Source: Candidatus Rokubacteria bacterium 13_1_40CM_68_15 (GTDB lineage Bacteria; Methylomirabilota; Methylomirabilia; Rokubacteriales; CSP1-6). Taken from it: 53,844 nucleotides of DNA. The notes under the pieces were generated by a model, which saw only the letters and a program-made list of their open reading frames with translations, searched no databases and had not been told where the DNA came from. Shown piece by piece: positions 45,117 through 53,209 of the stretch. Position 1 is the first letter of the stretch. Every line of letters starts with the position of its first letter. The translations under genes were made by a program, and so were the position numbers. The stretch lies in contig MNEG01000019.1 in assembly GCA_001917585.1 (NCBI GenBank), positions 1 to 53,844 of the forward strand, read 5' to 3'.

Positions 45117-45152
45117 GGCTGCGTTCGACCAACACGGCCTCGATACAACGTT

Positions 45153-46280
45153 TCATCGTGAGGCTTCGAGCAGCGTGACCCAGTTGTTGGTGGCCAGGCC
45201 TCCGATGGAGTGGGCGAGGGCGACCCTCGCGTTGAGCTGGCGGCCCTCGGCGCGGCCGACGAGCTGCCACACGCACTCCACGATCTGCGCGAGCCCGGTG
45301 GCGGCGAGCGGGTGCCCGCGGGCCTTGAGACCGCCCGAGGGATTGATGGGCAGCCGGCCGTCGAGCGCGGTCTCGCCGTCCAGCGTGATCGTGCCGGACT
45401 TGCCTGGCGGCACGAGGCCGATGTCTTCGAGCGCGATCAGCTCGAAGGGCGCGAACGCGTCGTGCAGCTCGGCGAAGTCCACGCGGGCCGGGCCGAACCC
45501 CGCCATGGTGAAGGCGGCGCGCGCGGCCGTCTGGGTGGCGCGAAACGAGGTGAGGTCGTGACGGTGACGCAACGCCAGCGTGTCGGTGCCCTGCCCAACG
45601 CCGGCCACGCGCACGGGGCCACGCGTGTCGCTGAGCACGACGGCGGCGGCTCCGTCGGAGATCGGGCAGCAGTGCAACAGACGCAGTGGGTCGGACACCA
45701 TGCGGCTCGCCATCACCTCGTCCATCGACACCGGTGTCGGGAAGTGCGCGAGGGGGTTGCGGGCGGCGTGGGCGTGGTTCTTCACGGCGACGGCGGCGAT
45801 CTCACGCTCACCGACGCCATGGCGGGCCATGAGCGCGCGCGTGATGAGCGCGGCCAGCGCGGGCATCGTGGCGCCGTACGACCGCTCGTAGGGATCGATG
45901 GAGCGCCCGATCAGCTCGGACACTCGAGGCGTGGCGATGTGCGTCATCTTCTCGCCGCCGACGACGAGGACCGTCGAGCACAGCCCGCTCGCCACCTCGG
46001 CAAACCCCGTGTAGAAGGCGGCGGCTCCCGACGACGTGGCGGTTTCCACGCGCAGGGTGGGAACGTCGGCGAATCCCATGTGGCTGGCGACGTTGGACGC
46101 AAAGTTGCCGTCGCCGACGAACTCCTCGGGATTCATCGCCGCGACCACGATCGCCTCCGGCCGCTCGAGGCCGGCCATGGCGAGCGCGGCCAGGGCAGCC
46201 TCGGCCATCAGCTCGGGCAACGGCTCGCTCCGTCGGCCGATGCGCGTCATGCCGGCGCCGGTGACCCAGACCTCTTCCAT
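45153..46280 (-). CDS. Thiolase-like protein lacking the nucleophilic cysteine (possible aldolase)
   Basis: 375 residues, SCP2-thiolase fold with NPSGGLKARGHPLAATG at the C-terminal active site. The normal nucleophile region (acaSG) reads ETATSSGAAAF, so the cysteine is replaced. Together with an adjacent DUF35 protein this resembles Ltp2-type CoA-thioester retro-aldolases rather than true thiolases. Upstream TACAAT eight bases before the ATG suggests near-leaderless expression. Likely part of an acyl-CoA side-chain degradation cluster with the CoA-transferase. Confidence 0.82.
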   Translation of the reverse strand: MEEVWVTGAGMTRIGRRSEPLPELMAEAALAALAMAGLERPEAIVVAAMNPEEFVGDGNFASNVASHMGFADVPTLRVETATSSGAAAFYTGFAEVASGLCSTVLVVGGEKMTHIATPRVSELIGRSIDPYERSYGATMPALAALITRALMARHGVGEREIAAVAVKNHAHAARNPLAHFPTPVSMDEVMASRMVSDPLRLLHCCPISDGAAAVVLSDTRGPVRVAGVGQGTDTLALRHRHDLTSFRATQTAARAAFTMAGFGPARVDFAELHDAFAPFELIALEDIGLVPPGKSGTITLDGETALDGRLPINPSGGLKARGHPLAATGLAQIVECVWQLVGRAEGRQLNARVALAHSIGGLATNNWVTLLEASR

Positions 46281-46330
46281 CGATGCTTATTGTAGCGGGC
46301 GGCGCTGCGGCGCAAGAGCGCCGCCCGGGA

Positions 46331-46603
46331 TCAGCGAGGGCGAGCGGGTGTCAGTGTGGGTTCGACACCGTTGCGACGTCGCGGTGGTGGAGGCGGCGCC
46401 GCGACGCCGAGCTCGCGGATGAGGCGGAGCAGATAGGTTCGTTGCAGGCCGAGGGCACGCGCGGTATGCGTGCGGTTGCCGCGCATCTGATGCAGGGTTG
46501 CTTCGATGAGCCGCCGTTTGAAGTCGGACACGGCGCCGTGATATCCGGGCGCCGGCGGCGGCGGAGACGTGGGAGCGATGGCGGACGGCAGTGGCAAACG
46601 CAT
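46331..46603 (-). CDS. Fis-type helix-turn-helix regulator
   Basis: 90 residues from ATG 46603; an ATG at 46717 would add a poorly conserved stretch reaching into the upstream terminator. Proline-rich start, then the HTH_8 motif FKRRLIEATLHQMRGNRT-HTARALGLQRTYLLRLI as in NtrC-family C-termini. No ATPase domain. May regulate the thiolase/DUF35/CoA-transferase cluster 50 bp downstream. Confidence 0.7.
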   Translation of the reverse strand: MRLPLPSAIAPTSPPPPAPGYHGAVSDFKRRLIEATLHQMRGNRTHTARALGLQRTYLLRLIRELGVAAPPPPPRRRNGVEPTLTPARPR

Positions 46604-46720
46604 GCCAGGGTGCAATGGCAACGCGCGTGCCACGCCAGGTCTTCGCGATTTGCGCACGTTCGCCGACCGGCTGCCCCCGAGGGTGCCCAGCGGACCGAGC
46701 ACCCTGCCCTGTCGCATGGG

Positions 46721-46750
46721 CAAAACAAAAGGGCCCGCGAACGGGCCCTT
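46721..46750 (-). terminator. Rho-independent terminator of the ferredoxin gene
   Basis: On the minus strand, GGGCCCG-TTCG-CGGGCCC followed by TTTTGTTTT. A strong hairpin with a U-rich tail, 28 bp after the ferredoxin stop. Confidence 0.9.
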
Positions 46751-46777
46751 CGTGGTGGACTCGACCGCCGGCCGCCG

Positions 46778-47041
46778 TCACTTCTTCGCCGGCTGGACCC
46801 CCGGATTGTCCTTGAAGAATTGCTTGTTCATGTCGGTGAACTTCTTCCACTGCTCGGGGACCTCGTCTTCCGCGAAGATCGCCTTGACTGGGCAGACCGG
46901 CTCGCACGCGCCGCAATCGATGCACTCGTCAGGGTGGATGAACAGCATGTCCGGCCCCTCGTAGATGCAGTCGACGGGGCAGACCTCGACGCAAGCCTTG
47001 TCCTTGACGTTGATGCAGGGCTCAGCGATCACATACGGCAT
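46778..47041 (-). CDS. fdxA: Ferredoxin, seven-iron (3Fe4S/4Fe4S) type
   Basis: 87 residues. First cluster Cys9-x7-Cys17-x3-Cys21-Pro, with Cys25 spare, is the 3Fe4S pattern of Azotobacter FdI; second cluster CIDCGACEPVCP is a full 4Fe4S set. A GGGGGG ribosome binding site precedes the ATG. An 11 bp palindrome (47070-47080) and the terminator show that it is a single transcription unit. Confidence 0.92.
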   Translation of the reverse strand: MPYVIAEPCINVKDKACVEVCPVDCIYEGPDMLFIHPDECIDCGACEPVCPVKAIFAEDEVPEQWKKFTDMNKQFFKDNPGVQPAKK

Positions 47042-47069
47042 CGAAATCCCCCCATGGGTGGCGGCATTG

Positions 47070-47080
47070 TGGTCAGACCA
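47070..47080. promoter_or_regulatory. FadR/GntR-type operator upstream of ferredoxin
   Basis: Perfect palindrome TGGTCAGACCA, matching the FadR-subfamily consensus TGGTnnnACCA. It lies about 30 bp upstream of the ferredoxin ATG. The same 11-mer occurs at 53165-53175 before dppD. Confidence 0.6.
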
Positions 47081-47149
47081 AAGATTTTTTACCTGATTTC
47101 CCGGGCACGTGTCAAGCAGACGGCGACTTGGCTCCGGCCGCCGACGCGC

Positions 47150-48052
47150 CTACTGCGTGCGCAGCCGTGGATCGAGCGCGTCGCGGAGCGAGTCACCGAA
47201 GAGGTTGAAGGCAAACACGGCCAGGCTGATGGCGAGGCCGGGGAAGATCGCCATCCAGGGCGCCTGCTCGGCGAACTGGACAGCGGCGCCCCGCAGCATC
47301 AGTCCCCACGCCGGCGTCGGCTCGGCCACCCCGAGGCCGAGGAAGGACAGCGACGCCTCCAGCAGGATGGCCTGACCCAGGAAGGCCGTGAGCATGATGA
47401 GGTACGGCGCCATCACGTTGGGCAGCATGTGCCGGAGGATGATCCGCTGGTGGCGGAAGCCGGCCGCGCGGGCGGCGTCCACGTAGGGCATCTCGCGAAT
47501 GGCGAGGGCACTCGAGCGCGCCACCAGCGACGCGCGAGGAATCATCGGTACCGTGATCGCGAAGATGACGTTCTGGATCCCGGTGCCCAGGATGGAGACG
47601 ACGGCCAGGGCCAGGATGATCAGTGGGAAGGCCAGGAAGATGTCCATCACGCGCTGGATGAGCAGATCCACCTTACCGCCGAAGTAGGCGCTGGCCACGC
47701 CGATCACGGCGCCCACGGTGGCGCCGAAGAAGGCACACGCGAACCCCACGATCATGGCCGTGCGCGACCCGTAGATGATTCGCGAGAGGACGTCGCGACC
47801 GAAGGCATCGGTCCCCAGCCAGTGCGCCGTCGAGGGCCGCGCCAGCATCGCGCCGTAGTCGGTGGCGAGCGGATCGTAGGCGGCGAAGACGTCGGCGCCG
47901 AGGGCCACGATGATGTTGACGAGGACGATCACGGCACCGATCGCGCCCAGCGGACGCTTGCGGACGAAGTCTTTCGTCGCCGCCCACCAGCGCGCCCTGC
48001 GCCCGGTGACCTCCGGAATTTCGGTGAACGCGTCGGCGGGTCGGATGGCCAT
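47150..48052 (-). CDS. dppC: Peptide/opine ABC transporter permease DppC
   Basis: 300 residues, six membrane helices. GTDAFGRDVLSRIIYGSR and the EAA loop YVDAARAAGFRHQRIILRHMLPN are typical. Forms the channel with DppB. The start at 48052 (GTGACATGGCC context) is repeated 77 bp upstream in the preceding gap. Confidence 0.93.
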   Translation of the reverse strand: MAIRPADAFTEIPEVTGRRARWWAATKDFVRKRPLGAIGAVIVLVNIIVALGADVFAAYDPLATDYGAMLARPSTAHWLGTDAFGRDVLSRIIYGSRTAMIVGFACAFFGATVGAVIGVASAYFGGKVDLLIQRVMDIFLAFPLIILALAVVSILGTGIQNVIFAITVPMIPRASLVARSSALAIREMPYVDAARAAGFRHQRIILRHMLPNVMAPYLIMLTAFLGQAILLEASLSFLGLGVAEPTPAWGLMLRGAAVQFAEQAPWMAIFPGLAISLAVFAFNLFGDSLRDALDPRLRTQ

Positions 48053-48231
48053 GTCACACCACCATCATTGAGCTGGGCGCGGGCACCCGGGGCCCGGTTT
48101 TCGGCCATGTCACTGCTCGCCTCACCGCGCGACGCGTCTCGGCTCGCACTGCGGCCCGCGCCCCGCCGCGATCCCGGTTTGCGATCGTTCGTTCCCATGA
48201 TGCGAGGCGCGACCTCACGTGCCACAGTCCC
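48053..48231 (-). repeat. Repeat-bearing gap between dppB and dppC
   Basis: 179 bp. On the minus strand it has GTGCGAGCCGAG followed by GCGAGCAGTGACATGGCC, a copy of the dppC start context and of the dppD/dppF repeat unit (GTGCGAGCCGAG ... GGCGAGCGGTGAAATG). Confidence 0.55.
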
Positions 48232-49185
48232 TCACCTGAATTTGATCCGGGGATCGATCCACGCATACGCCAGATCGACCATGAAGTTGACGAAGATGAA
48301 GACGAAAGCGACCAGCAGCACCAGCGCCTGCGTCAGGGTGTAGTCACGATGGGCGACCGATTCCACGAAGAGCAGCCCGAGCCCATTGAGGTTGAAGACC
48401 TGCTCGGTGACGACCAGCCCACCCATCAGGAAGGCGAACTCGAGCGCGATGACGGTGAGCACCGGCAGCATCGCGTTCTTCAGGGCGTGGCGGGACAGGA
48501 TCAGCTGCTGCCAGAGCCCCTTGGCGCGCGCGGTGCGGATGTAATCCTCGCGCAGGACCTCCAGCATCGCTGAGCGGGTCATCCGGGTGGCGACCGCCGA
48601 GTAGCGATAGCCGACCGCGAGGGCTGGCCAGATGAGCTGGGCCAGGTTCTGGATCGGGCTCTGCCAGAAGGGCGTGTAGACCATCGGCGGCAGCCAGTGG
48701 AAGACGATGAGTAAGGCCAGGATGAACATGATGCCGAGCCAGAACGATGGCGTGGCCAGTCCGGCGATGGAGAAGATGCGCACGACGTAGTCCACCCAGG
48801 TGTCCTGCTTGAGGGCAGCCACCACGCCGAGGGGAATGGCGAGCAGCACCGCGATGAACGTCGCCATGATCGCGAGCTGGAGGCTGAGGGCGAAGCGCAA
48901 TCGGATCTCATCGAGGATCGAGGCGCCCGTCCACATCGAGGTGCCGAAGTCGAAGCGGAGGATTCCCCACATCCACGACGCGAACTGCTTCCAGATCGGC
49001 TGGTCGAGACCGAGCCGGGCCCGCTCCTTGTCGAGGCTCTCCTTCTGAGCGAAGGAGCTCTCACCGGCGAAGCGCAGCTCGACGATGTCGCCGGGGACCA
49101 CCCGCATGAGGAAGAACACCAGCACGGCCACGCTGAGCAGTGTGGGGATCATCAACAGCACGCGCTTGACGATGTAGCGGGTCAT
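48232..49185 (-). CDS. dppB: Peptide/opine ABC transporter permease DppB
   Basis: 317 residues, six membrane helices. Starts RYIVKRVLLMIPTLLSVAVLVFFL; EAA loop LREDYIRTARAKGLWQQLILSRHALKNA. Standard DppB. 106 bp downstream of the binding protein gene. Confidence 0.93.
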   Translation of the reverse strand: MTRYIVKRVLLMIPTLLSVAVLVFFLMRVVPGDIVELRFAGESSFAQKESLDKERARLGLDQPIWKQFASWMWGILRFDFGTSMWTGASILDEIRLRFALSLQLAIMATFIAVLLAIPLGVVAALKQDTWVDYVVRIFSIAGLATPSFWLGIMFILALLIVFHWLPPMVYTPFWQSPIQNLAQLIWPALAVGYRYSAVATRMTRSAMLEVLREDYIRTARAKGLWQQLILSRHALKNAMLPVLTVIALEFAFLMGGLVVTEQVFNLNGLGLLFVESVAHRDYTLTQALVLLVAFVFIFVNFMVDLAYAWIDPRIKFR

Positions 49186-49291
49186 GTCAGTGATGTTTGA
49201 CGGTGACGGCGATGCACACGAGGTCGCGACAATCCTCCCACCTCGTGGTCGAGGACGGTCCCCCGCCCCACTGTCAGGCGCCGCTGAAACG

Positions 49292-50884
49292 TCACTCGGC
49301 CAACCACACCGTGTCGAGCTGCTGGTTCAGGTAGTGACTCGGCGTGATCGTCCAGCCCTTCACCTTGCTCGAGTGCGGGACGATCCGGTGCCATTGCAGC
49401 GTGTAGATGTAGTGGACCTCCTCGTCGAGGAGGCGGCGCTCGAACTCGCGGATGTACTTCTTGCGCTCCTCGGGATCGGTCGCCCGTCCCTGCTTCTCGT
49501 ACAGCTCGTCGAGTGTGCGATCGACGTAGCGGCTGTAGTTCGACGGACTCACGTCCTTGGACTCGAACTTGTACAGGTCGAGGTCGGGATCGACCGTGTA
49601 GCCGCACTGAAAGTCGGCGGCCACGTCGAAGTTGCCACCCCGCAGCTCCGAGTAGTACTTGGCCGCCTCGATGACTTCCTGCCGCACGTTGAGGCCGATC
49701 TGGCGCCACTGGTCGATCAGCCAGACGCCGACCGGCTCGTAGGGCATGGGGATGCCGCGGTTCTTGTAGACGAACGAGAAGCCTTCGGGTACGCCCGCTT
49801 CCTTGAGGAGCCGCCGCGCCTCCGCGCGTGACCTGGTGATGTCGCGGCTGTAACCGGCCAGTTTCTCCAGCTCGGCCGGCGGCGTCGCGAACTTCGTGCC
49901 CGGCACTTGCACGCCGCCGACCTCCTTGACGATGGCGATCTTCGACAGCGCCGTCGAGCCCTGGTAGCGGTCGAGCGCCAGGGTGAGGGCCTTGCGCACG
50001 CGGCGATCGTCGAACGGCTTCTTCTCGTGGTTCATGGCCACCAGGATGAGGCAGTTCCACGGACTCTCCTGCACCGTGATCTTGGGGCCGAGCGCGTTCA
50101 CGAGCGTGTCCCGCTCGACCGGCGAGAAGCCGCGGAACTGGATCATCGCTCGCTCGCCGCGGACGGCGGCCACCTGGGCGGCCGAGTCCGTCATGAAGAT
50201 TGCGCGGTAACCGTCGAGATAGGGCTTGCCCTTGTCCCAGTAGTTCGGGTTCTTCTTCCCCACCCAGTGCGAGCCCTTCACGTGCTCGACGAAAGTGAAG
50301 GGCCCGGTGCCCATCACGTTCTGCTCGTACCAGCGCATGTCCTTGGCCAGGATGTCGGCCTTGTAGATCCAGTTCCACGGTGACGCCAGCGAATTCAGGA
50401 ATGACGCTGACGGAAACTTCAGCCGGAATACGATCGTGTAGGGGTCGGGCGCCTGGATGGCTTCGACGTCTACGTACTCGCCCTTCCGGTTGCTGGCCAC
50501 GCCCGCCGGCGGAAAGATGATCTTGTCGTAGCTGGCCTTGGCGTCCTTCGACGTGAACTCGCTGCCGTCGTGGAACTTCACGCCGTGGCGGAGCTTGAGC
50601 GTGTAGGTGCGCCCGTCCTTGGAGATCGTCCACGATTCGGCGAGGTCGGCCACGACCTTGGTACCGGTGCGATCGGTCGGGTCCGTGCGCAGCAGCGTGT
50701 TGTAGTGCGGTGCGATCGGATGGATCGTGCCGAACGTCTCTTCGCGGTGGGCGTCGTAGGACGGTGGGCTCGACGGCACGACGAACACGAGCTCACCGCC
50801 GTGTCGAGGCTTCTCCTGGGCGACGACCGGCAGCGCCGACGCTATCAGGACCGCCGTGGCGAGTAGAAGGGATCGTCTCAGCAT
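49292..50884 (-). CDS. dppA: Periplasmic solute-binding protein, family 5
   Basis: 530 residues with a signal peptide (LLLATAVLIASALPVVAQ). LAESWTISKDGRTYTLKLRHGVKFHDG is the SBP-5 signature. Captures peptides, opines or similar compounds for the transporter; the substrate cannot be told from sequence. Confidence 0.93.
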   Translation of the reverse strand: MLRRSLLLATAVLIASALPVVAQEKPRHGGELVFVVPSSPPSYDAHREETFGTIHPIAPHYNTLLRTDPTDRTGTKVVADLAESWTISKDGRTYTLKLRHGVKFHDGSEFTSKDAKASYDKIIFPPAGVASNRKGEYVDVEAIQAPDPYTIVFRLKFPSASFLNSLASPWNWIYKADILAKDMRWYEQNVMGTGPFTFVEHVKGSHWVGKKNPNYWDKGKPYLDGYRAIFMTDSAAQVAAVRGERAMIQFRGFSPVERDTLVNALGPKITVQESPWNCLILVAMNHEKKPFDDRRVRKALTLALDRYQGSTALSKIAIVKEVGGVQVPGTKFATPPAELEKLAGYSRDITRSRAEARRLLKEAGVPEGFSFVYKNRGIPMPYEPVGVWLIDQWRQIGLNVRQEVIEAAKYYSELRGGNFDVAADFQCGYTVDPDLDLYKFESKDVSPSNYSRYVDRTLDELYEKQGRATDPEERKKYIREFERRLLDEEVHYIYTLQWHRIVPHSSKVKGWTITPSHYLNQQLDTVWLAE

Positions 50885-50947
50885 TGAGGCTCTCCTGTTC
50901 TGCTGTTTCCAGAGAAATCGCCGACCCGGGCCTGAGGTTGCCTCATT

Positions 50948-51931
50948 CTACGCCAGCAGGCACGCGGCCCAGTGTCCGGGCTTGATCTCGCGCAGGTCGG
51001 GGATCACCGAGCGGCAGCGGTCGATCGCGATCGGGCAGCGCGGGTGGAAGACACAGCCCGCCGGCGGGTTGAGGGGGCTCGGCACCTCACCGCCCAGGAC
51101 CACTCGCTCGCGCCTGGCCTCGAGCTCGGGGTCCGGGATCGGCACGGCCGCCAGGAGGGCCCTGGTGTAGGGATGCAGCGGGTCATCGTACAGCGCTTTC
51201 CGGTCGGCCAGCTCCACGATCTTGCCGAGGTACATCACCGCCACGCGGTCGGAGATGTGACGCACCACGGCGAGGTCGTGAGCGATGAACAGATAGGTCA
51301 GCCGGTACTCGGCCTGGAGATCCTCGAGCAGGTTGATGATCTGCGCCTGGATCGAGACGTCGAGCGCGGACACCGGCTCGTCGCAGATGATGAGCGCCGG
51401 TTCCATGGCGAGCGCGCGGGCGATACCCACGCGCTGGCGCTGGCCACCGCTCATCTCGTGCGGGTAGCGCTCGGCGTGCCGAGCCAGGAGCCCGACGCGG
51501 TTCAAGAGCTCCCGGACCCGGGCTCGCCGGCGTCCCGCATCGGGAACGATGGCGTGAACGCCCAGCGGCTCGGCGATGATCTGTCCCACCGTCATGCGGG
51601 GGTTCAAGGAGCTGTAAGGATCCTGGAAAATCACCTGGATCTTGCGACGGACCGGCCGCAGCTCGGTCTCGTTCAACGTCGTCAGATCGCGGCCCTCGAA
51701 CACGACGCTGCCGCTGGTCGCCCGCTCGAGCTGGAGAACGCAGCGTCCCGTCGTCGTCTTGCCGCACCCTGACTCGCCCACCAGCCCCAGGGTCTCGCCG
51801 CGATAGAGTGTGAACGAGACGCCGTCGACAGCGCGCACGATGCCGCGGGGACCACCGAACATTCCGCCGCCGACGGTGAAGTGCTTGACGACGTTCTTGA
51901 CCTCGAGCAGCGGCGCGGCGTCTGTGATCAC
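50948..51931 (-). CDS. dppF: Peptide/opine ABC transporter ATPase DppF
   Basis: 327 residues. Walker [10 protein letters not shown], signature [15 protein letters not shown], Walker [13 protein letters not shown] and the DppF-type C-terminus [14 protein letters not shown]. Pairs with DppD. Separated from dppD by a repeat-filled gap. Confidence 0.94.
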   Translation of the reverse strand: MITDAAPLLEVKNVVKHFTVGGGMFGGPRGIVRAVDGVSFTLYRGETLGLVGESGCGKTTTGRCVLQLERATSGSVVFEGRDLTTLNETELRPVRRKIQVIFQDPYSSLNPRMTVGQIIAEPLGVHAIVPDAGRRRARVRELLNRVGLLARHAERYPHEMSGGQRQRVGIARALAMEPALIICDEPVSALDVSIQAQIINLLEDLQAEYRLTYLFIAHDLAVVRHISDRVAVMYLGKIVELADRKALYDDPLHPYTRALLAAVPIPDPELEARRERVVLGGEVPSPLNPPAGCVFHPRCPIAIDRCRSVIPDLREIKPGHWAACLLA

Positions 51932-51977
51932 TTCCGGACCATTTCACCGCTCGGCTCGCCGCCCGAGCGCGCCTCTC

Positions 51978-52163
51978 GGTCATTTCAGGGCAACTCAGCT
52001 GCTCCTCGGCTCGCACCCATCGCCTCGCACAGCCCGCTCGCCTCGTAGCGCTCGTTGCCTGCCGCAACTCAGCTGCTCCTCGGCTCGCACCATTTCGGTC
52101 ATTTCACCGCTCGCCTCGTAGCGCTCGTTGCCTGCCGCAACTCAGCTGCTCCTCGGCTCGCAC
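51978..52163 (-). repeat. 57 bp direct repeats between dppD and dppF
   Basis: 52034-52090 and 52107-52163 are identical over 57 bp with a 16 bp spacer (period 73); a third partial copy (26 bp) lies at 51991-52016. On the minus strand a unit ends GCGAGCGGTGAAATGACC, which includes the dppD stop, so the dppD C-terminus (LRQATSATRRAVK) is repeat-derived. Confidence 0.92.
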
Positions 52164-53142
52164 TACCAACGCGGTCGGCCTCCCAGCACGCCGTGACGTG
52201 GCCCCCATCTCCCAATGGCCGCAGCGGCGGGACTTCGACCAGACAGCGCTCTACTCGATACCCGCAGCGCGGCGCGAACGCACAGCCGGGCGGCAGTCGC
52301 GTGAGGTCGGGCGGCTGCCCCTCGATGGGCGCCAGCCGCTCGCGCCGCGGCTCATCGAGCCGCGGTACGGAGCCGAGCAGCCCGAGCGTGTAGGGATGGC
52401 GCGGATTCCCGTAGATCTCGCGCGCGGTCCCGCGCTCGATGATCCGCCCGGCGTACATCACGTTCACGCGATCGGCGTAACGGGCGACGACACCGAGGTT
52501 GTGCGTGATGATCAGCATGGCCACGCCGAGCCGGCGCGACAGGTCCTTCATCAGCTCGAGGATCTGCGCCTGGATGGTGACGTCGAGCGCGGTCGTCGGC
52601 TCGTCGGCCAGGATCAGCGCGGGATCGCAGGCGAGCGCCATCGCGATCATCATGCGCTGCCGCATCCCACCCGAGAATTGGTGGGGATACTGGGGCAGCC
52701 GGCGGGCGGGATCGGAAATACCGACCATGGCGAGGAGCTCGGCGGCCCGGGTGCGCGCCGCCGCCGGCGTCATGCCCAGGTGGATCTCGAGGCCTTCGGT
52801 GAGCTGGCGGCCGATGGTGAGCACGGGGTTCAGCGAGGTCATCGGCTCCTGAAAGATCATGGCGATCTCGCGACCGCGCACGCGGCGCATCTCCTCCTCG
52901 GTGAGCTTCAGGAGATCGCGGCCCTTGAAGAGGATCGTACCGTCCACGATGCGGCCGGCCGGCCCCTGCACCAGCCGCATGATCGAGAGCGCCGAGACGC
53001 TCTTGCCACACCCTGACTCGCCGACGAGCGCCACGGTTTCCCCCGCGTTCACGTCCCACGCCACGCCTTCGACGGCGCGAACGACGCCAGCGCTCGTTAC
53101 GAAGTGGGTGGTGAGGGAGCGAACATCGAGGAGCGTGCCCAC
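52099..53142 (-). CDS. dppD: Peptide/opine ABC transporter ATPase DppD with repeat-encoded tail
   Basis: 347 residues from GTG 53142. Walker A GESGCGKSV, signature FSGGMRQRMMIAMAL, Walker B LILADEPTTALD and FAPRCGYRVERC near the end. The last ~20 residues (after WEADRVGSASRG) come from the 57 bp repeat. First gene of dppDFABC; a palindromic operator and a -10-like TAGACT (53158-53153) precede it. Confidence 0.93.
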   Translation of the reverse strand: MGTLLDVRSLTTHFVTSAGVVRAVEGVAWDVNAGETVALVGESGCGKSVSALSIMRLVQGPAGRIVDGTILFKGRDLLKLTEEEMRRVRGREIAMIFQEPMTSLNPVLTIGRQLTEGLEIHLGMTPAAARTRAAELLAMVGISDPARRLPQYPHQFSGGMRQRMMIAMALACDPALILADEPTTALDVTIQAQILELMKDLSRRLGVAMLIITHNLGVVARYADRVNVMYAGRIIERGTAREIYGNPRHPYTLGLLGSVPRLDEPRRERLAPIEGQPPDLTRLPPGCAFAPRCGYRVERCLVEVPPLRPLGDGGHVTACWEADRVGSASRGAAELRQATSATRRAVK

Positions 53143-53164
53143 CGTGCGCGGGAGTCTATCACAG

Positions 53165-53175
53165 TGGTCAGACCA
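53165..53175. promoter_or_regulatory. FadR/GntR-type operator upstream of dppD
   Basis: TGGTCAGACCA palindrome, identical to the site at 47070-47080. It falls between the expected -35 and the TAGACT -10 of dppD, a position suited to repression. Confidence 0.6.
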
Positions 53176-53209
53176 GCCCTAAGGGGGCGGCGTCAAAGGC
53201 CGCTTGGCG

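Noticed and set aside
51978-52163. 57 bp repeats as a small CRISPR array
   Set aside because: Only two full copies, a 16 bp spacer that itself resembles repeat sequence, no palindromic repeat and no cas genes.
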